Assembly (NCBI RefSeq): GCF_023703085.1
Contig: NZ_JAMQJY010000001.1
Location: 1,550,001-1,614,000 of the forward strand
Direction: 5' to 3'
Length of the DNA stretch: 64,000 bases
DNA from: Alkalicoccobacillus plakortidis
GTDB lineage: Bacteria > Bacillota > Bacilli > Bacillales > Bacillaceae_D
Numbering within the stretch: the stretch's first letter is position 1; each line of letters starts with the position of its first letter. Made by a program: the position numbers and the translations under genes. The notes beneath the pieces were generated by a model. That model was not told where the DNA came from and searched no databases. It saw only the letters and a program-made list of their open reading frames with translations. Shown piece after piece: positions 1-9,650 of this stretch.

Positions 1-2
1 TC

Positions 3-664
3 GATTCGAAAAAAGAGCATTTTAATTTTATCTTTACCTTTAACGATATTAGTAATTCTTTCGAAAAAATAATTAATAATTGGTTCGAGCAAAAAGAAGT
101 ACTAAATGTAGTTAACACATTATATTTCAGTGATTTTTATAAGGAGATCTATCTTGAGACAAGCTTAATTAATGCAATTCAAACATTAGAAATTTATCAC
201 CGAAAAAAATATAAAGGAGTACATTTTGAACCCTCAGAATATAAAGAACACTCTGAGGCAGTTTTAGAATTTATTAATACTAACATCCCTATAGAACTTC
301 GTGATAGATTATCTGGAGGAATTAAGTTTGGAAATGAATACTCCTTAGTAAAAGGTTACGAGAAATCTTTAATGATTTCGAGGATGATACAAAAAAAATT
401 ATTTTTGAGAGTAGTTATAAAAGAGGAAAGTTTATACAACAGATAGTGGATACTCGTAACTATCTAACTCATTACGATTCGGTAGATAAGAATAATATAA
501 TTACAGGAAACGAGAACATGTATTACGCAATGCAAAGATTAAGAATCATTTCAACTTTAATCTTATTTAAGGAATTATCTTTAAATGAAAGCTTAATAGT
601 TAGGAAAATCAAAGACAACCAAAAATTAAATTATATACTAACTAAAGCTAGAGAATTATTATAG
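3..664 (+). pseudogene. ApeA-like HEPN-domain protein, C-terminal part, frameshifted
   Basis: The C-terminal half of a larger protein runs in from the left edge. It reads in frame 3 to about position 350 and continues in frame 2 (EIFNDFEDDTKK...) to the stop at 664. Adding one A to the AAAA run at 350-353 joins the frames as ...EYSLVKRLREIFNDFEDD. The tail carries RNYLTHYD, an R-N-x3-H HEPN ribonuclease motif in the context seen in ApeA-type abortive-infection proteins, followed by a helical segment (residues MYYAMQRLRIISTLILFKEL). ApeA-family HEPN proteins are described as phage-triggered RNases; the assignment rests on the motif and its surroundings only. The N-terminus lies outside the window. 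The break may be a homopolymer error rather than a real mutation. Confidence 0.6.
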
Positions 665-814
665 ATAGTCGGTTAAATAAAATTAAAAACCATATAAAAA
701 AGAGATCCTGGGTAGGCTACTGCTCTAACACCAAAATCTCTTCTCTATTTTCTTATTTAGTATAAAATCATTATAACTAATTTTTTTTAAAAATACAACT
801 GTAGGAGCTAATAT

Positions 815-2590
815 ATGCTTGCAAAATTGAATAACTCTATATTAAAGAATATTCATGGTTTTACTACCGACTCACAATGTCTATTTTATCAAAAGTTGAA
901 TGAATTATTGTTTCATAAAACTAATTATTCATATCAGTATAAGCTCAGGAATATTCACTCTATCTTAAATGAGATATTAGAAGTAATACCTGCAATTAGA
1001 GATACTGAAATTTCTTCAAGCAATTTAAATGATCTTATTAATGAAGCTAAAACTTATTTACAGAATGATTACATAATTAGAACGTATTATTCGGATGTTC
1101 AGAAAACGTTAGTTAGGTGTCTTAAAGAAAAACCAAATAATAAGAATGAACTACTAGCACTTGAATATAGAATTAAGACTACATTAGAATTGATCACTCC
1201 TTTATACTTTAATTTAGTTATTGATAGCTTAGAAATCAGTATAAATGAGCAGAATTCACGTCAAATAGAAATATTAAATGAATTGCTCGTGACTCAATTG
1301 ATTAATAAAGGATGGTCTACAAGAGGTTTAAAAACTATATCGAATTATGTTTTCGAAAAAAAATTACAATATAATTTCGAAAGAAAATGGAGAGCATTTA
1401 AAAGAATTATTACTGAAGAAAAAACCTTATTTCATTGTTATATTGAATTTCCTCATGAAGATTATAGTGATGAACTTGACAGTAAAACAAACATACAATT
1501 CATGACAGGATTTGATATTTTAAGTACTTTTCCTAATATAAATCAAGATAACATTAAAAAAAATGGGTTGTTTATAGAAGAAAAAATCGAAGCTTTTAAA
1601 TTTGATTTACCTTCTGTGAGTCTAATTTGTGCTCAAAGCTTTGCTAAAAAACAAGCTATATTATCTTTTCATCATATGCATATCAACTTTCCTGAACACT
1701 TATATATAGTCTCACCTAACGAAAAGAGGTTAAATGTAGTTAGAGTGTTTAAAGAAACCAGTAAAAAAACGACTGACAATGAAATTGATTTTGATTACTC
1801 TTACAATATTATTCGTAATGAACTAGTTAGTAATAATGATAAAGAACGATTCACAAATTTTTTCTCTCAATATCATATATCAATTAATTCAAATTCAATT
1901 GAAAGCGAGTACTCTAGTTTATGGAGTGCTTTAGAATCACTCTTAGTAACTGGACACCATAATAATAAGATTGATCATATTAAAAGTATCATACCTTCAT
2001 TATTAGCTAATAAATATGTATATAGTATCTTAAAAAATTTTTTAATAGATTGTTACAGGGTAGGAGTAATTCCCATTTTTAATAATCAATATATTAATAT
2101 TCATAAGCCATCTGAAGAAGATATACGAAAACTTTTTAGAATGTTTCAAAGTCAAAATGAACTTCAAAATTTTAAAGACTCTTTAAAAGATTATACTTTA
2201 CTAGACCAAAGATTAGAGGAAATTTCAAATATATTATTAAATAGTGAGAGCTTAAAAAAACAATTAGAAAAACACTTTTCTAAGATCTCCACACATGTTC
2301 AAAGGTTATATAGAGTAAGAAATCATCTAGTTCATAATTCACACGTAGAAAAAGATATATCGTTGCTTTTGAATCATTTACATTTTTATACTAGATTAAC
2401 TGCATTAGAGTTGATTGTAAACTCTCAAACTTCAGATGAAAAAAGTATCGGCCAATCACTATTAAAAATAGAAGATTCATATCAAGCCACAATTGAAGTG
2501 TTAAATGATAATATACGTTCTTCTCCTAAAAGAGGCGAAATTGCAAATTTTTCTGAGAATTTAATTTTTGATAGTCTTTTATCACCATAA
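815..2590 (+). CDS. Large HEPN-domain protein, putative abortive-infection nuclease
   Basis: A 591-residue protein, very AT-rich, with an RBS-like GTAGGAG just upstream. Around residues 500-510 it has RNHLVHN, an R-N-x3-H HEPN catalytic motif, followed by a hydrophobic helix (FYTRLTALELIV). Around residues 370-385 is a SLWSALESLLV block typical of ApeA-like C-terminal regions. The roughly 350-residue N-terminal part matches nothing I recognise and could be a sensor. It follows a second HEPN gene by 150 bp on the same strand and converges on a KAP NTPase, so a defence role is inferred from motif and context. It could instead be a HEPN nucleotidyltransferase-associated or toxin-type protein. 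Confidence 0.55.
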   Translation: MLAKLNNSILKNIHGFTTDSQCLFYQKLNELLFHKTNYSYQYKLRNIHSILNEILEVIPAIRDTEISSSNLNDLINEAKTYLQNDYIIRTYYSDVQKTLVRCLKEKPNNKNELLALEYRIKTTLELITPLYFNLVIDSLEISINEQNSRQIEILNELLVTQLINKGWSTRGLKTISNYVFEKKLQYNFERKWRAFKRIITEEKTLFHCYIEFPHEDYSDELDSKTNIQFMTGFDILSTFPNINQDNIKKNGLFIEEKIEAFKFDLPSVSLICAQSFAKKQAILSFHHMHINFPEHLYIVSPNEKRLNVVRVFKETSKKTTDNEIDFDYSYNIIRNELVSNNDKERFTNFFSQYHISINSNSIESEYSSLWSALESLLVTGHHNNKIDHIKSIIPSLLANKYVYSILKNFLIDCYRVGVIPIFNNQYINIHKPSEEDIRKLFRMFQSQNELQNFKDSLKDYTLLDQRLEEISNILLNSESLKKQLEKHFSKISTHVQRLYRVRNHLVHNSHVEKDISLLLNHLHFYTRLTALELIVNSQTSDEKSIGQSLLKIEDSYQATIEVLNDNIRSSPKRGEIANFSENLIFDSLLSP

Positions 2591-2592
2591 AT

Positions 2593-2626
2593 AAAAAGTC
2601 TCCAAGAATTAACTTGGGGACTTTTT
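2593..2626. terminator. Bidirectional terminator between convergent defence genes
   Basis: AAAAAGTCTCCAAG and CTTGGGGACTTTTT form a 14-bp stem with one wobble pair and a 6-base loop. A and T tracts on both sides let it work in both directions, between the HEPN gene and the convergent KAP NTPase gene. Confidence 0.8.
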
Positions 2627-2632
2627 ATGTTG

Positions 2633-4537
2633 CTACCTTTCTTTTTTTACCTTAATGACACTAATATAATCCTTAAAGCTTTTAATGATGTCGTGTATTA
2701 AAGAATTACTCAACGCCATGCTTTTATTTCTACCGTCATAATATTTTTCAAGTTTTATTATTAAATTAGTAAGAGTTTTTTCTTCCTCCTTATCAGAAAC
2801 AAGCCTACCATAATAAGGACAGTTACTAATTAATTTAATTAAGTTCATTTTATCTTTATTCTCTAAAGAAGTTATCTTTTCATACAATACATCTGATGAA
2901 ATGAATTTAAAAAATGGTTGACTTAGTAAACCTCTATACTCTTCCTGATAAATTTTATTGAAGAAAGTATCACTTTGGGTAGGTAATAAATTAAAGAGAG
3001 CAATTGCTTCATCTTCAATCTTTTCATTCTTTAAATCTTCATTATATTCCTTAACCTTAATACTCATTCTGTTTAAAGCATCTTCGAAACTTGGATCTTC
3101 AATATCAAATGGAGGAATAAAATTTCTAGGTTTTGAAATCTTTTTAGCTTTTTTTAATCCAATATAAAAATCCTCCTCAATCTCTAAAATAGTGTTCTTG
3201 ATAAGCCCTTTTTTGTGGTAATATAAAAAATATTTTAAACCATTAGTGTAATCAAATATCTCTAAGTTACCATTCTTAAATTCATTATAAGAAGACTTAC
3301 TTATATGCTCAAACTGGCTATCAGTAAATTCCCAGTATCCATAATTAAATAATCTGTAGGTAGAAGAAACATAATCTTGTTTCTTATGTTTAAGGATTCC
3401 ATTAATTTCTTTTTTAAAAATTTCTGTATCTAAATAACCTTTTTCAATAAGTATCCTTACCGAATAAAAAAAACTTATATCTCTATTACTTTTTCCATAT
3501 TTCGCATTAATTACTTCATTGATAAATTCGTTAATCATTGGCTTTTTTTTATTGTCTCTTTGGGATAAGCCCAAGCGATAAGAAATGTGACTTGAAGTCC
3601 TCATTACTACTTATATTTTTAAATGCTTTTTCTGTCTTATTGTTGATTTTAAATTCTATCGAATAAAATAACATAAACCTCAAAATATTATCTAATAGAT
3701 CGTTATAATCATGAAATTCATTATGATATTCCTTAATTATAAAATGAAAAATCTTCTGAAAATCTTCTAACGAATACTTCAGTATTCTAAAGTTATAAGA
3801 CTCACTTTCTTTAAATGTATCAAGAATTATTACTTTTTTATCTTCAGGAACTGTTTGTATTCACCATCAAAAATTTCAATATTACTTTGTACTATATTTT
3901 GTACATTAGGTCTAAATTGTAGTGTCCTACCAATTATCTTTTCTTTATAATCCTTATAAGATATCTCTTCTTCATCATTTTCATTTTCATTTTTATAAAA
4001 CTTTTCTTCATTTGTTAAAAAGATTATTTTTACATTATCATGTTCTACGAACTTATTAAGATAAGCAAAAATATCGTAAGATTTTATTTTTGATCTTTCT
4101 AGATCATCAAAACAAATTACAACATTATTGAGATTCTGAAAATGAGGTAACTTACTCATTTGTTCTAAAAAATCAACACCTGAATACTTATCAATTACCT
4201 TATTACCAATACTGAATAACATTTTTGTTAGTTCAAGTGGATGATTAATTTTTTTACCATCTTTGTTGTCTTTTGATAAGTATTGTTGCAAAAAATACTC
4301 ATAGTAGATATTTCTTTCAAGCTGTTCAATTTTTTCTATACCGTTTAATGTAATATACAACACTGTATAGATATCAGACTCCTTAACAGAACCTTCAATA
4401 GTTAAATCTTTAATCTTATTTGTAACTTTATTTTTCCAGAAGTATGTTTTGCCACTTCCCCACTCTCCAGTTATCATTAAAGCATATGTAACATTTTTAG
4501 ATCGTACATAATCAATTACATTATTAAGTATTTCCAT
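2633..4537 (-). CDS. KAP-family P-loop NTPase (two frameshifts in this sequence)
   Basis: Residues 22-30 of the first segment contain Walker A GEWGSGKT, and VVICFDDLERS is a Walker B with the acidic pair, followed by KIIFLTNEEKF; this is the KAP NTPase arrangement. The reading frame ends at 3830 but coding continues in another frame (VIILDTFKESESYNFRILKY) to about 3573 and then to 2633. Adding one A in the A run near 3832-3837 and removing one base from CCAAGC at 3571-3576 (giving SLGLSQRDNKKK) yields one protein of about 634 residues. KAP NTPases are membrane- or defence-associated and often travel on mobile elements. Here the gene converges on two HEPN genes in the ICE cargo block. The target is unknown. 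Confidence 0.65.
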
Positions 4538-4628
4538 TGTATAAACCCCGTTTCTTTTTAAATCACTGAATTTCTCTAAAAATATGTTATTTGAAAAATG
4601 TTTTCTTAACTAAAGAAGTGACCGTTAC

Positions 4629-4654
4629 AAAAAAAGGACTAGTGTTCCTAGCCC
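4629..4654 (-). terminator. Terminator of the ICE conjugation operon
   Basis: On the minus strand GGGCTAG and CTAGTCC pair (one mismatch) and are followed by a run of seven T. It lies just beyond the last small gene of the leftward operon, so it probably closes the conjugation transcript and separates it from the cargo genes. Confidence 0.65.
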
Positions 4655-4663
4655 TATATTACT

Positions 4664-4822
4664 CTACTTACGAACTTCATAAAACTTAAGCTGTCTTAAT
4701 ACATAGAAAGATATAATTAACCCAAAGAAAATAATACCTAATTCAATATATCCTTGAATATTAGTTACCTCTAAAATCAGTAACAAAATCATTACAATAA
4801 CAATGCCTAATATAATCTTCAT
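4664..4822 (-). CDS. Small two-helix membrane protein
   Basis: A 52-residue ORF beginning MKIILGIVIVMILLLILEV and ending with a basic tail (RQLKFYEVRK). Two hydrophobic segments (about residues 2-18 and 27-42) suggest a hairpin membrane protein. GAAGGTAGG lies at good spacing upstream of the ATG. It is the last gene before the operon terminator and follows the exclusion-type lipoprotein gene. Function unknown; a small ICE membrane accessory protein is likely. Confidence 0.5.
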   Translation of the reverse strand: MKIILGIVIVMILLLILEVTNIQGYIELGIIFFGLIISFYVLRQLKFYEVRK

Positions 4823-4869
4823 CAAAATACCTACCTTCAGATACTATTTGATATATAGACTTCCTTGCC

Positions 4870-5229
4870 CTATAATTCTTCTCCTAATTGTTCTTGATAT
4901 TCAGGTGTCTTTCCTATCATTGCTTGCCCTTCAAATTGTTCCAACTTGTTCCAAGTTTCACCCGCTCGTTCATAATAGTATTTATTCCCTTCTCTCATAT
5001 CGTTCTCAGGATCGTAAAAAGATAGAAAGATATACTTACCATTATCATGCACAACAATATTTCCATTTTCTCTTATCTCATGCTCATAGGTACTGGAAAA
5101 CGTTCCGTTTCTAGTATCATGATGAAATTCGATAACATCATCAATAGCTTGGTCATATTCCCCATTACCGCACGCAATCAATAGTATGGTTAATGGAATC
5201 AACCACAAAGTAAAGACTACTTTCTTCAT
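4870..5229 (-). CDS. YddJ-like lipoprotein, probable ICE exclusion factor
   Basis: A 119-residue lipoprotein with signal peptide and lipobox LLIACG (Cys at about residue 20), then GEYDQAIDDVIEFHHD and a mixed alpha/beta domain resembling the DUF4467 cystatin-like-fold lipoproteins. In ICEBs1 the gene after yddI is yddJ, a lipoprotein that excludes redundant transfer by acting on ConG of an incoming element. Position, length and lipobox all match. The match is by organisation and general sequence character, so specificity is inference. Confidence 0.65.
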   Translation of the reverse strand: MKKVVFTLWLIPLTILLIACGNGEYDQAIDDVIEFHHDTRNGTFSSTYEHEIRENGNIVVHDNGKYIFLSFYDPENDMREGNKYYYERAGETWNKLEQFEGQAMIGKTPEYQEQLGEEL

Positions 5230-5301
5230 GTGTATTCCTCCTTTTTACCATATATTTTCCTATTATCTTTCATCTTACCGACCATTGACTGTTTTTTCAA
5301 G

Positions 5302-5805
5302 TTAGTATTGAGTAAACGAAAACTCATTCACTATCCAATCCCCTTCTTGTTGAATCATATTTAATTTCATAATCGTTTGCGCTCGACTATCTACATCATT
5401 AAACGAAATCCGATTCGTAAATAAGACAAGTAACTCCTGACGGTCATCTAATGATTGACCGAAATAAATGGATAAATCTTCGACGTTAGATGAAACATGT
5501 AAATCTTTATTTCCTTCGATCCCTTCATGATTATTAAACTGTAATTGGCTTAACACTTTTTGTGTCACATAGGTTTCCACATTTTCTTTTACAGGTTGAT
5601 CCTCATAATCAAAATAACCTTCAATAAATACCTGGGCAGATATTTTCGCTTCTTCATGATAGGATGGCACGACGATTTCTTGATCTTCGGCATGACTTTC
5701 TTCTATTAATACCTGATTTTCATTTTTCAAGTGGCTATTCTGAATTAACAAATAGACCACCAATACGCCTGCCAGTATACACCCTGCAATGAGTTGCTTC
5801 TTCAT
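5302..5805 (-). CDS. YddI-like conjugation protein
   Basis: A 167-residue protein with an N-terminal signal anchor (LIAGCILAGVLVVYLLIQNS), then a short helix and an extracellular NTF2-like domain ending MIQQEGDWIVNEFSFTQY. Length and position, between cwlT and the yddJ-like lipoprotein gene, match YddI of ICEBs1 (about 168 residues). The role of YddI is not well defined. The gene lies 12 bp downstream of cwlT and ends about 70 bp before the lipoprotein gene. Confidence 0.6.
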   Translation of the reverse strand: MKKQLIAGCILAGVLVVYLLIQNSHLKNENQVLIEESHAEDQEIVVPSYHEEAKISAQVFIEGYFDYEDQPVKENVETYVTQKVLSQLQFNNHEGIEGNKDLHVSSNVEDLSIYFGQSLDDRQELLVLFTNRISFNDVDSRAQTIMKLNMIQQEGDWIVNEFSFTQY

Positions 5806-5817
5806 CTTTTGTACCTC

Positions 5818-6846
5818 CTATAATCCAAGCGTTTCTCTTGGATCTTTTTTCGCATGATGCGGTTGTCCTAATTCGGTCATATGTTCTAAATGAAGATGAT
5901 TCCCTGTACTTGATCCTGTTGTCCCACACTTTCCAACCGAATCCCCTTGATTTACCGATTGACCATTTCGTACACCAATCGATGTTAAGTGAGCGTACCG
6001 ACTAAACTCATTGTCACCATGCTTCACCGTCACATAATTTCCGTATCCAATATTACTATGAATCGCTTCAACGACCTTGCCATCTTTCACACTTAAGATA
6101 TCGTCAGATGGTGTACACCCAAAATCTAACCCACCATGAAAAGAATTGACCTCCCCTGTGATCGGGTGTGTACGTGGACCAAATTCACTCGTTATGCGTA
6201 TCTCTTTTAAAGGCAGCGTCCATTCAGAATTTCCTCCCCCTGCATAATCAGGTTCATTCGTATCTAAATATCTGTACACATTATCAATGTAATTGGGATC
6301 GCCATAGACATTCCACCCTAGGCGTTGTTTCATATGATCGGAAAATTGCTGTGCTAAGGGTTGACTATACTCTCCGTTATTATGTTTGTTCGCATAATCA
6401 ATAAAGCCGTGCCCCATGTTGTAACTTTGTAACGCTAGTTTTGTATCACCGCCCGCTGATTCTAAAACAGTTGAAAAATAGTAAACCCCTTGCTGAATCG
6501 ATTCTTCGGGATCAGTGATCGTATTAACAGGCAACCCTAGACTTTCTGAACTCTGCATAACGTCCGCTAGTCTTCCTCCACTTTCCTGCATGGTCATTGC
6601 CATCAAAATTTCGGTATGATCCTCTATACCATTTTCCTTGGCGTACTTTTCAAAAAACGGACGGTAACGCTCAATCTCTGGACTAACACCATTGAATCGA
6701 TACTCACCATCATAGGAAAAGTCTTCGTTATTCATTTCTTCATTTAAATTTGAATCATTCTCCCCTGTAATGGTCATCATGATTCCTAAAAATAATAACC
6801 CCATCCCGACAACAGGTATCAGAAACAGGCAACCTAGTTTTTTCAT
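5818..6846 (-). CDS. CwlT-like bifunctional cell-wall hydrolase: lytic transglycosylase plus M23 endopeptidase
   Basis: A 342-residue protein with a membrane anchor at residues 4-25. A lysozyme/SLT-like domain (about 60-190) includes EILMAMTMQESGG with catalytic Glu, and LALQSYNMGHG. The C-terminal domain (about 215-335) is peptidase M23: HGGLDFG, YGNYVTVKHG, and HLHLEHM supply the zinc-binding HxxxD and HxH. ICEBs1 CwlT pairs its muramidase with an NlpC/P60 DL-endopeptidase, so this element has a different C-terminal peptidase in the same operon slot. The protein should open the wall locally for the mating channel. An intrinsic terminator lies between this gene and conG. Confidence 0.85.
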   Translation of the reverse strand: MKKLGCLFLIPVVGMGLLFLGIMMTITGENDSNLNEEMNNEDFSYDGEYRFNGVSPEIERYRPFFEKYAKENGIEDHTEILMAMTMQESGGRLADVMQSSESLGLPVNTITDPEESIQQGVYYFSTVLESAGGDTKLALQSYNMGHGFIDYANKHNNGEYSQPLAQQFSDHMKQRLGWNVYGDPNYIDNVYRYLDTNEPDYAGGGNSEWTLPLKEIRITSEFGPRTHPITGEVNSFHGGLDFGCTPSDDILSVKDGKVVEAIHSNIGYGNYVTVKHGDNEFSRYAHLTSIGVRNGQSVNQGDSVGKCGTTGSSTGNHLHLEHMTELGQPHHAKKDPRETLGL

Positions 6847-6865
6847 GTCACTTCTCCTTTCCTAT

Positions 6866-6888
6866 AAAAAAAGACATCCTAAGATGTC
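6866..6888 (-). terminator. Intra-operon terminator/attenuator after conG
   Basis: On the minus strand GACATC-TTAG-GATGTC is followed by seven T, directly after the conG stop codon and before the cwlT start. It should reduce transcription into cwlT-yddI-yddJ relative to the channel genes. Confidence 0.7.
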
Positions 6889-9288
6889 CTATCCTCTCCG
6901 ACTATGGCGGTCTTCGTCTTTTTCAATAGCGTTTAAATGTTGTTGAGTACGATCTTGGCTTTTTCTTGCTTCACTCTTTGATGGTTCATTCGTTCGTTTT
7001 TCATGTGTTGAAGTTGTTTTTGATGATGTATCTTTTTTGACTGTCTGTGATGGTTGCTTAGTTTTATCCTGCTTCGGTTGAAGTCTTCTTTTTTGCTCGG
7101 TTATCTTTTGTTGATTGGTAGAATCAAAGTTTGTCGATCTAGCTTGTGAAGGGTTAGAAAACGTTTGAACCGAAGGTTTAGATTCTCTATCTCTTTCCTT
7201 TGGCTGTAACGATTCTTCCACATGCTTTGTACGTGTTCCCTGCGATTTTACTTCTCTTTGAGTAGGTGCTTTTTTCTCATGTTCCTTCGGCTTCAATGCA
7301 TCTTGATGAATCGTGGTTTGTCTCGTTCTGTCTTGCTTCCTTTCTGTTAATGGTTGTTTATGAGACGAATCTCCTTTTTGTACAGTACGCAACACCTTAT
7401 GATCTTCTAAGTTCGTAACGGTGTTTGCTTTTCGCCCTTGTTGTTCCTGTGACTGTAACCCTTTTTGATCTTTCTTCGACTGTTGTTTACTTCGTGCTGT
7501 ATGTGGTGTTTGTAGGTTCTGCTTTGTGGCTCGGCGATCGATCTTCTCTTTTTCTGACATAGGATTTAAAGCGTGTTGTTGATCTTGCCCTTGTTTCGAT
7601 TTTCGTTTTTCCTTCTGTTCTTTCTTTCGCTCGGCTCTTGTTTGCTTCGCTTGTTGTGGTGTACGTTCGTTGTTCGTTTTTACAAATGCTGTACTTCCTG
7701 ATGTTGGGGTTTCCTGATGATCTTTCGTCTGTGCGGTACGATCCTCTTTCGCCACGCCTTTTTTCCCTGTGGCGGTTGGCTGTTCCCTTGTAGAAGTTGG
7801 TGCATTCACACTCGATGAAGGTGACGACGCTTCTTGTCCTGCCTGCTTAGAGGAAGCTAATCGCAAACCTGCCATCTTCGATTGCAACGGTTGTAATGCA
7901 GGGTTGACCACATCACGTTGGACATTTTTCACCATGTTATTATCAACCGATTGAACCTTACCTGCCGTGATAAAATTAACAAGCGAATCACGTTTCTTAA
8001 TCATTAAGAAAAAGAGAATGATCATAGAAAACAGATTCACTAAATACATCGCAAAGCCATTCGGTGGTAAAAGCGTATCCAAAATGAAACATAGAAGATA
8101 GACGAAAAGCACCAAAATACCAAGCAACGCTTTAATTAAAAATACACTTAAGAGTTTTCCAATCGCTTTAAACCCAGAATTAGCGAAGGTAGGAATGTAA
8201 GCCATAATAAACGCAAATGGCAACGCAAACGTTAACGCTAAGGCAAGAATCTCTAAGATAAGATTTAAAAAGGGTAAAAGGAAGAATGGAACACCTATAC
8301 CAATCGCACCAACTAAAACAAGTATCGATACACCTAATTGTGAAAATACATTTCCTGATCCTAAGTTATCATTGTTTAACTCACTAATTTCGCCATCAAC
8401 ATATACATCTCGATCTTTCATTCCATCACTGGTTAACTCAAAAGCTAACAATCGATCCACTCGATTATATTGCCCTTCGCCCGGAAGTTTGGATGGTTCA
8501 GCGTCATGGTTGTTCACTGAATTCTCGCTTGTCGTGCCATAATTCGCAATGAGATAGGGTTTCTTTACCGCTAAATCAAAATAGATATTTCGCATGACCG
8601 ATACTGTCCCATTAAGCCGATCCTCTTCATCAATATTTTCTGTGTCTGCATATACGCCATCACCATCAGCTATATTAATTAACCCATTCCCTGCTTCTAA
8701 GAGATACCCTTGCGCTTCAACCGATACCGCATTCATGCTTTTCAGAAGATACCCTGCATTCATCATCCAGTATCCACCAACAACTAAGACGAGAAGCAAC
8801 AAAAGAAATCGTCTAACCGCTTCTTTGATAGTTCCACGTACGATACATAAATAAATCATGTATCCAATGGCGATGATGAAGAATAACTCTCCAAAATATT
8901 TTTGCAACGTGTCATAAACCGTAGAGGTTACGCCCGTTAATAGATCAGCAAATTTTTCAATCGGTTCAAGCGAATACATAATTTCCATCGATTTATCAAC
9001 AGCTTGAACCACGAAAGTACCAATCGTGAAACTAAGGTTCGCAAATCCTACAAATGCACCTCGAAGGGTATGGCTACGATCTTCATTATTCGCAAAATAT
9101 CGATTTAAGGGGAAACGTTTAATGTCTAACTCGACTCCCCCTTTTTCTTCGATATTCACATCGGACATATTTTCTGACCCTTGCGGTGGTTCTTCTTCAT
9201 CTTCCGCATACGTTATACTAATCGTTGCAAATAGTAAAAAAAGGGGAAGTAGTATCGCCACCCCTAAAAGTAGTAGTTTTCGTTTCAC
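6889..9288 (-). CDS. conG: ConG, VirB6-like mating-channel membrane protein
   Basis: A 799-residue polytopic protein, close to ConG of ICEBs1 in size and position. It has a signal segment (residues 5-28), an N-terminal extracytoplasmic part, transmembrane helices around 130-175 and a cluster at about 315-440, consistent with a VirB6/TrbL-type channel component. The last roughly 340 residues form a low-complexity hydrophilic tail rich in K, Q, R, T and S (for example RAERKKEQKEKRKSKQGQDQ), predicted disordered and cytoplasmic. ConG is essential for ICEBs1 transfer and is the target of YddJ exclusion. Confidence 0.8.
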   Translation of the reverse strand: MKRKLLLLGVAILLPLFLLFATISITYAEDEEEPPQGSENMSDVNIEEKGGVELDIKRFPLNRYFANNEDRSHTLRGAFVGFANLSFTIGTFVVQAVDKSMEIMYSLEPIEKFADLLTGVTSTVYDTLQKYFGELFFIIAIGYMIYLCIVRGTIKEAVRRFLLLLLVLVVGGYWMMNAGYLLKSMNAVSVEAQGYLLEAGNGLINIADGDGVYADTENIDEEDRLNGTVSVMRNIYFDLAVKKPYLIANYGTTSENSVNNHDAEPSKLPGEGQYNRVDRLLAFELTSDGMKDRDVYVDGEISELNNDNLGSGNVFSQLGVSILVLVGAIGIGVPFFLLPFLNLILEILALALTFALPFAFIMAYIPTFANSGFKAIGKLLSVFLIKALLGILVLFVYLLCFILDTLLPPNGFAMYLVNLFSMIILFFLMIKKRDSLVNFITAGKVQSVDNNMVKNVQRDVVNPALQPLQSKMAGLRLASSKQAGQEASSPSSSVNAPTSTREQPTATGKKGVAKEDRTAQTKDHQETPTSGSTAFVKTNNERTPQQAKQTRAERKKEQKEKRKSKQGQDQQHALNPMSEKEKIDRRATKQNLQTPHTARSKQQSKKDQKGLQSQEQQGRKANTVTNLEDHKVLRTVQKGDSSHKQPLTERKQDRTRQTTIHQDALKPKEHEKKAPTQREVKSQGTRTKHVEESLQPKERDRESKPSVQTFSNPSQARSTNFDSTNQQKITEQKRRLQPKQDKTKQPSQTVKKDTSSKTTSTHEKRTNEPSKSEARKSQDRTQQHLNAIEKDEDRHSRRG

Positions 9289-9303
9289 GTTTCCCCCTCC
9301 TTT

Positions 9304-9648
9304 CTAATCGATTCGTGTTAAGAGATAAAAGTCATATTTCACGTGGTGTAATTCCTCTTTACTCAATCGCTGATATTCTTGATAACGGTCATACAACTTA
9401 AAACAAATCGCTCGTTGAAACCGATTCTGTTTGAAGCGAATTCGATTTACGGGAACGGGAAAGCCCAGTAATTCTTCAAGCACCCTCGATGAAGCTTCAT
9501 GCCCCACATAGCTTTCATAATCCGTTTCATGTTCAAACATAATCTTCCTCGCTTCAAGCAGCGTGATCTTTTCCGCTTTATAATAGCCTTGATTGGTCAC
9601 AACCATTGAATTTAAAATTGCCAACTTCATCTGCTTGATCCACCTCAT
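9304..9648 (-). CDS. yddF: YddF-like ICE protein
   Basis: A 114-residue soluble protein beginning MRWIKQMKLAILNSMVV with YYKAEKITLLEARKIM and GFPVPVNRIRF. In ICEBs1 YddF (about 108 residues) lies between conE and conG exactly as here. The gene ends 15 bp before conG and starts next to the conE stop, so the three genes are translationally close. A more likely start is the internal ATG about 15 bp in (MKLAILNS). Function is not established. Confidence 0.65.
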   Translation of the reverse strand: MRWIKQMKLAILNSMVVTNQGYYKAEKITLLEARKIMFEHETDYESYVGHEASSRVLEELLGFPVPVNRIRFKQNRFQRAICFKLYDRYQEYQRLSKEELHHVKYDFYLLTRID

Positions 9649-9650
9649 TT

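Noticed and set aside
4803..5114. Plus-strand frame of 103 codons.
   Set aside because: It lies opposite the lipoprotein and small membrane protein genes, with no RBS and unlikely composition.
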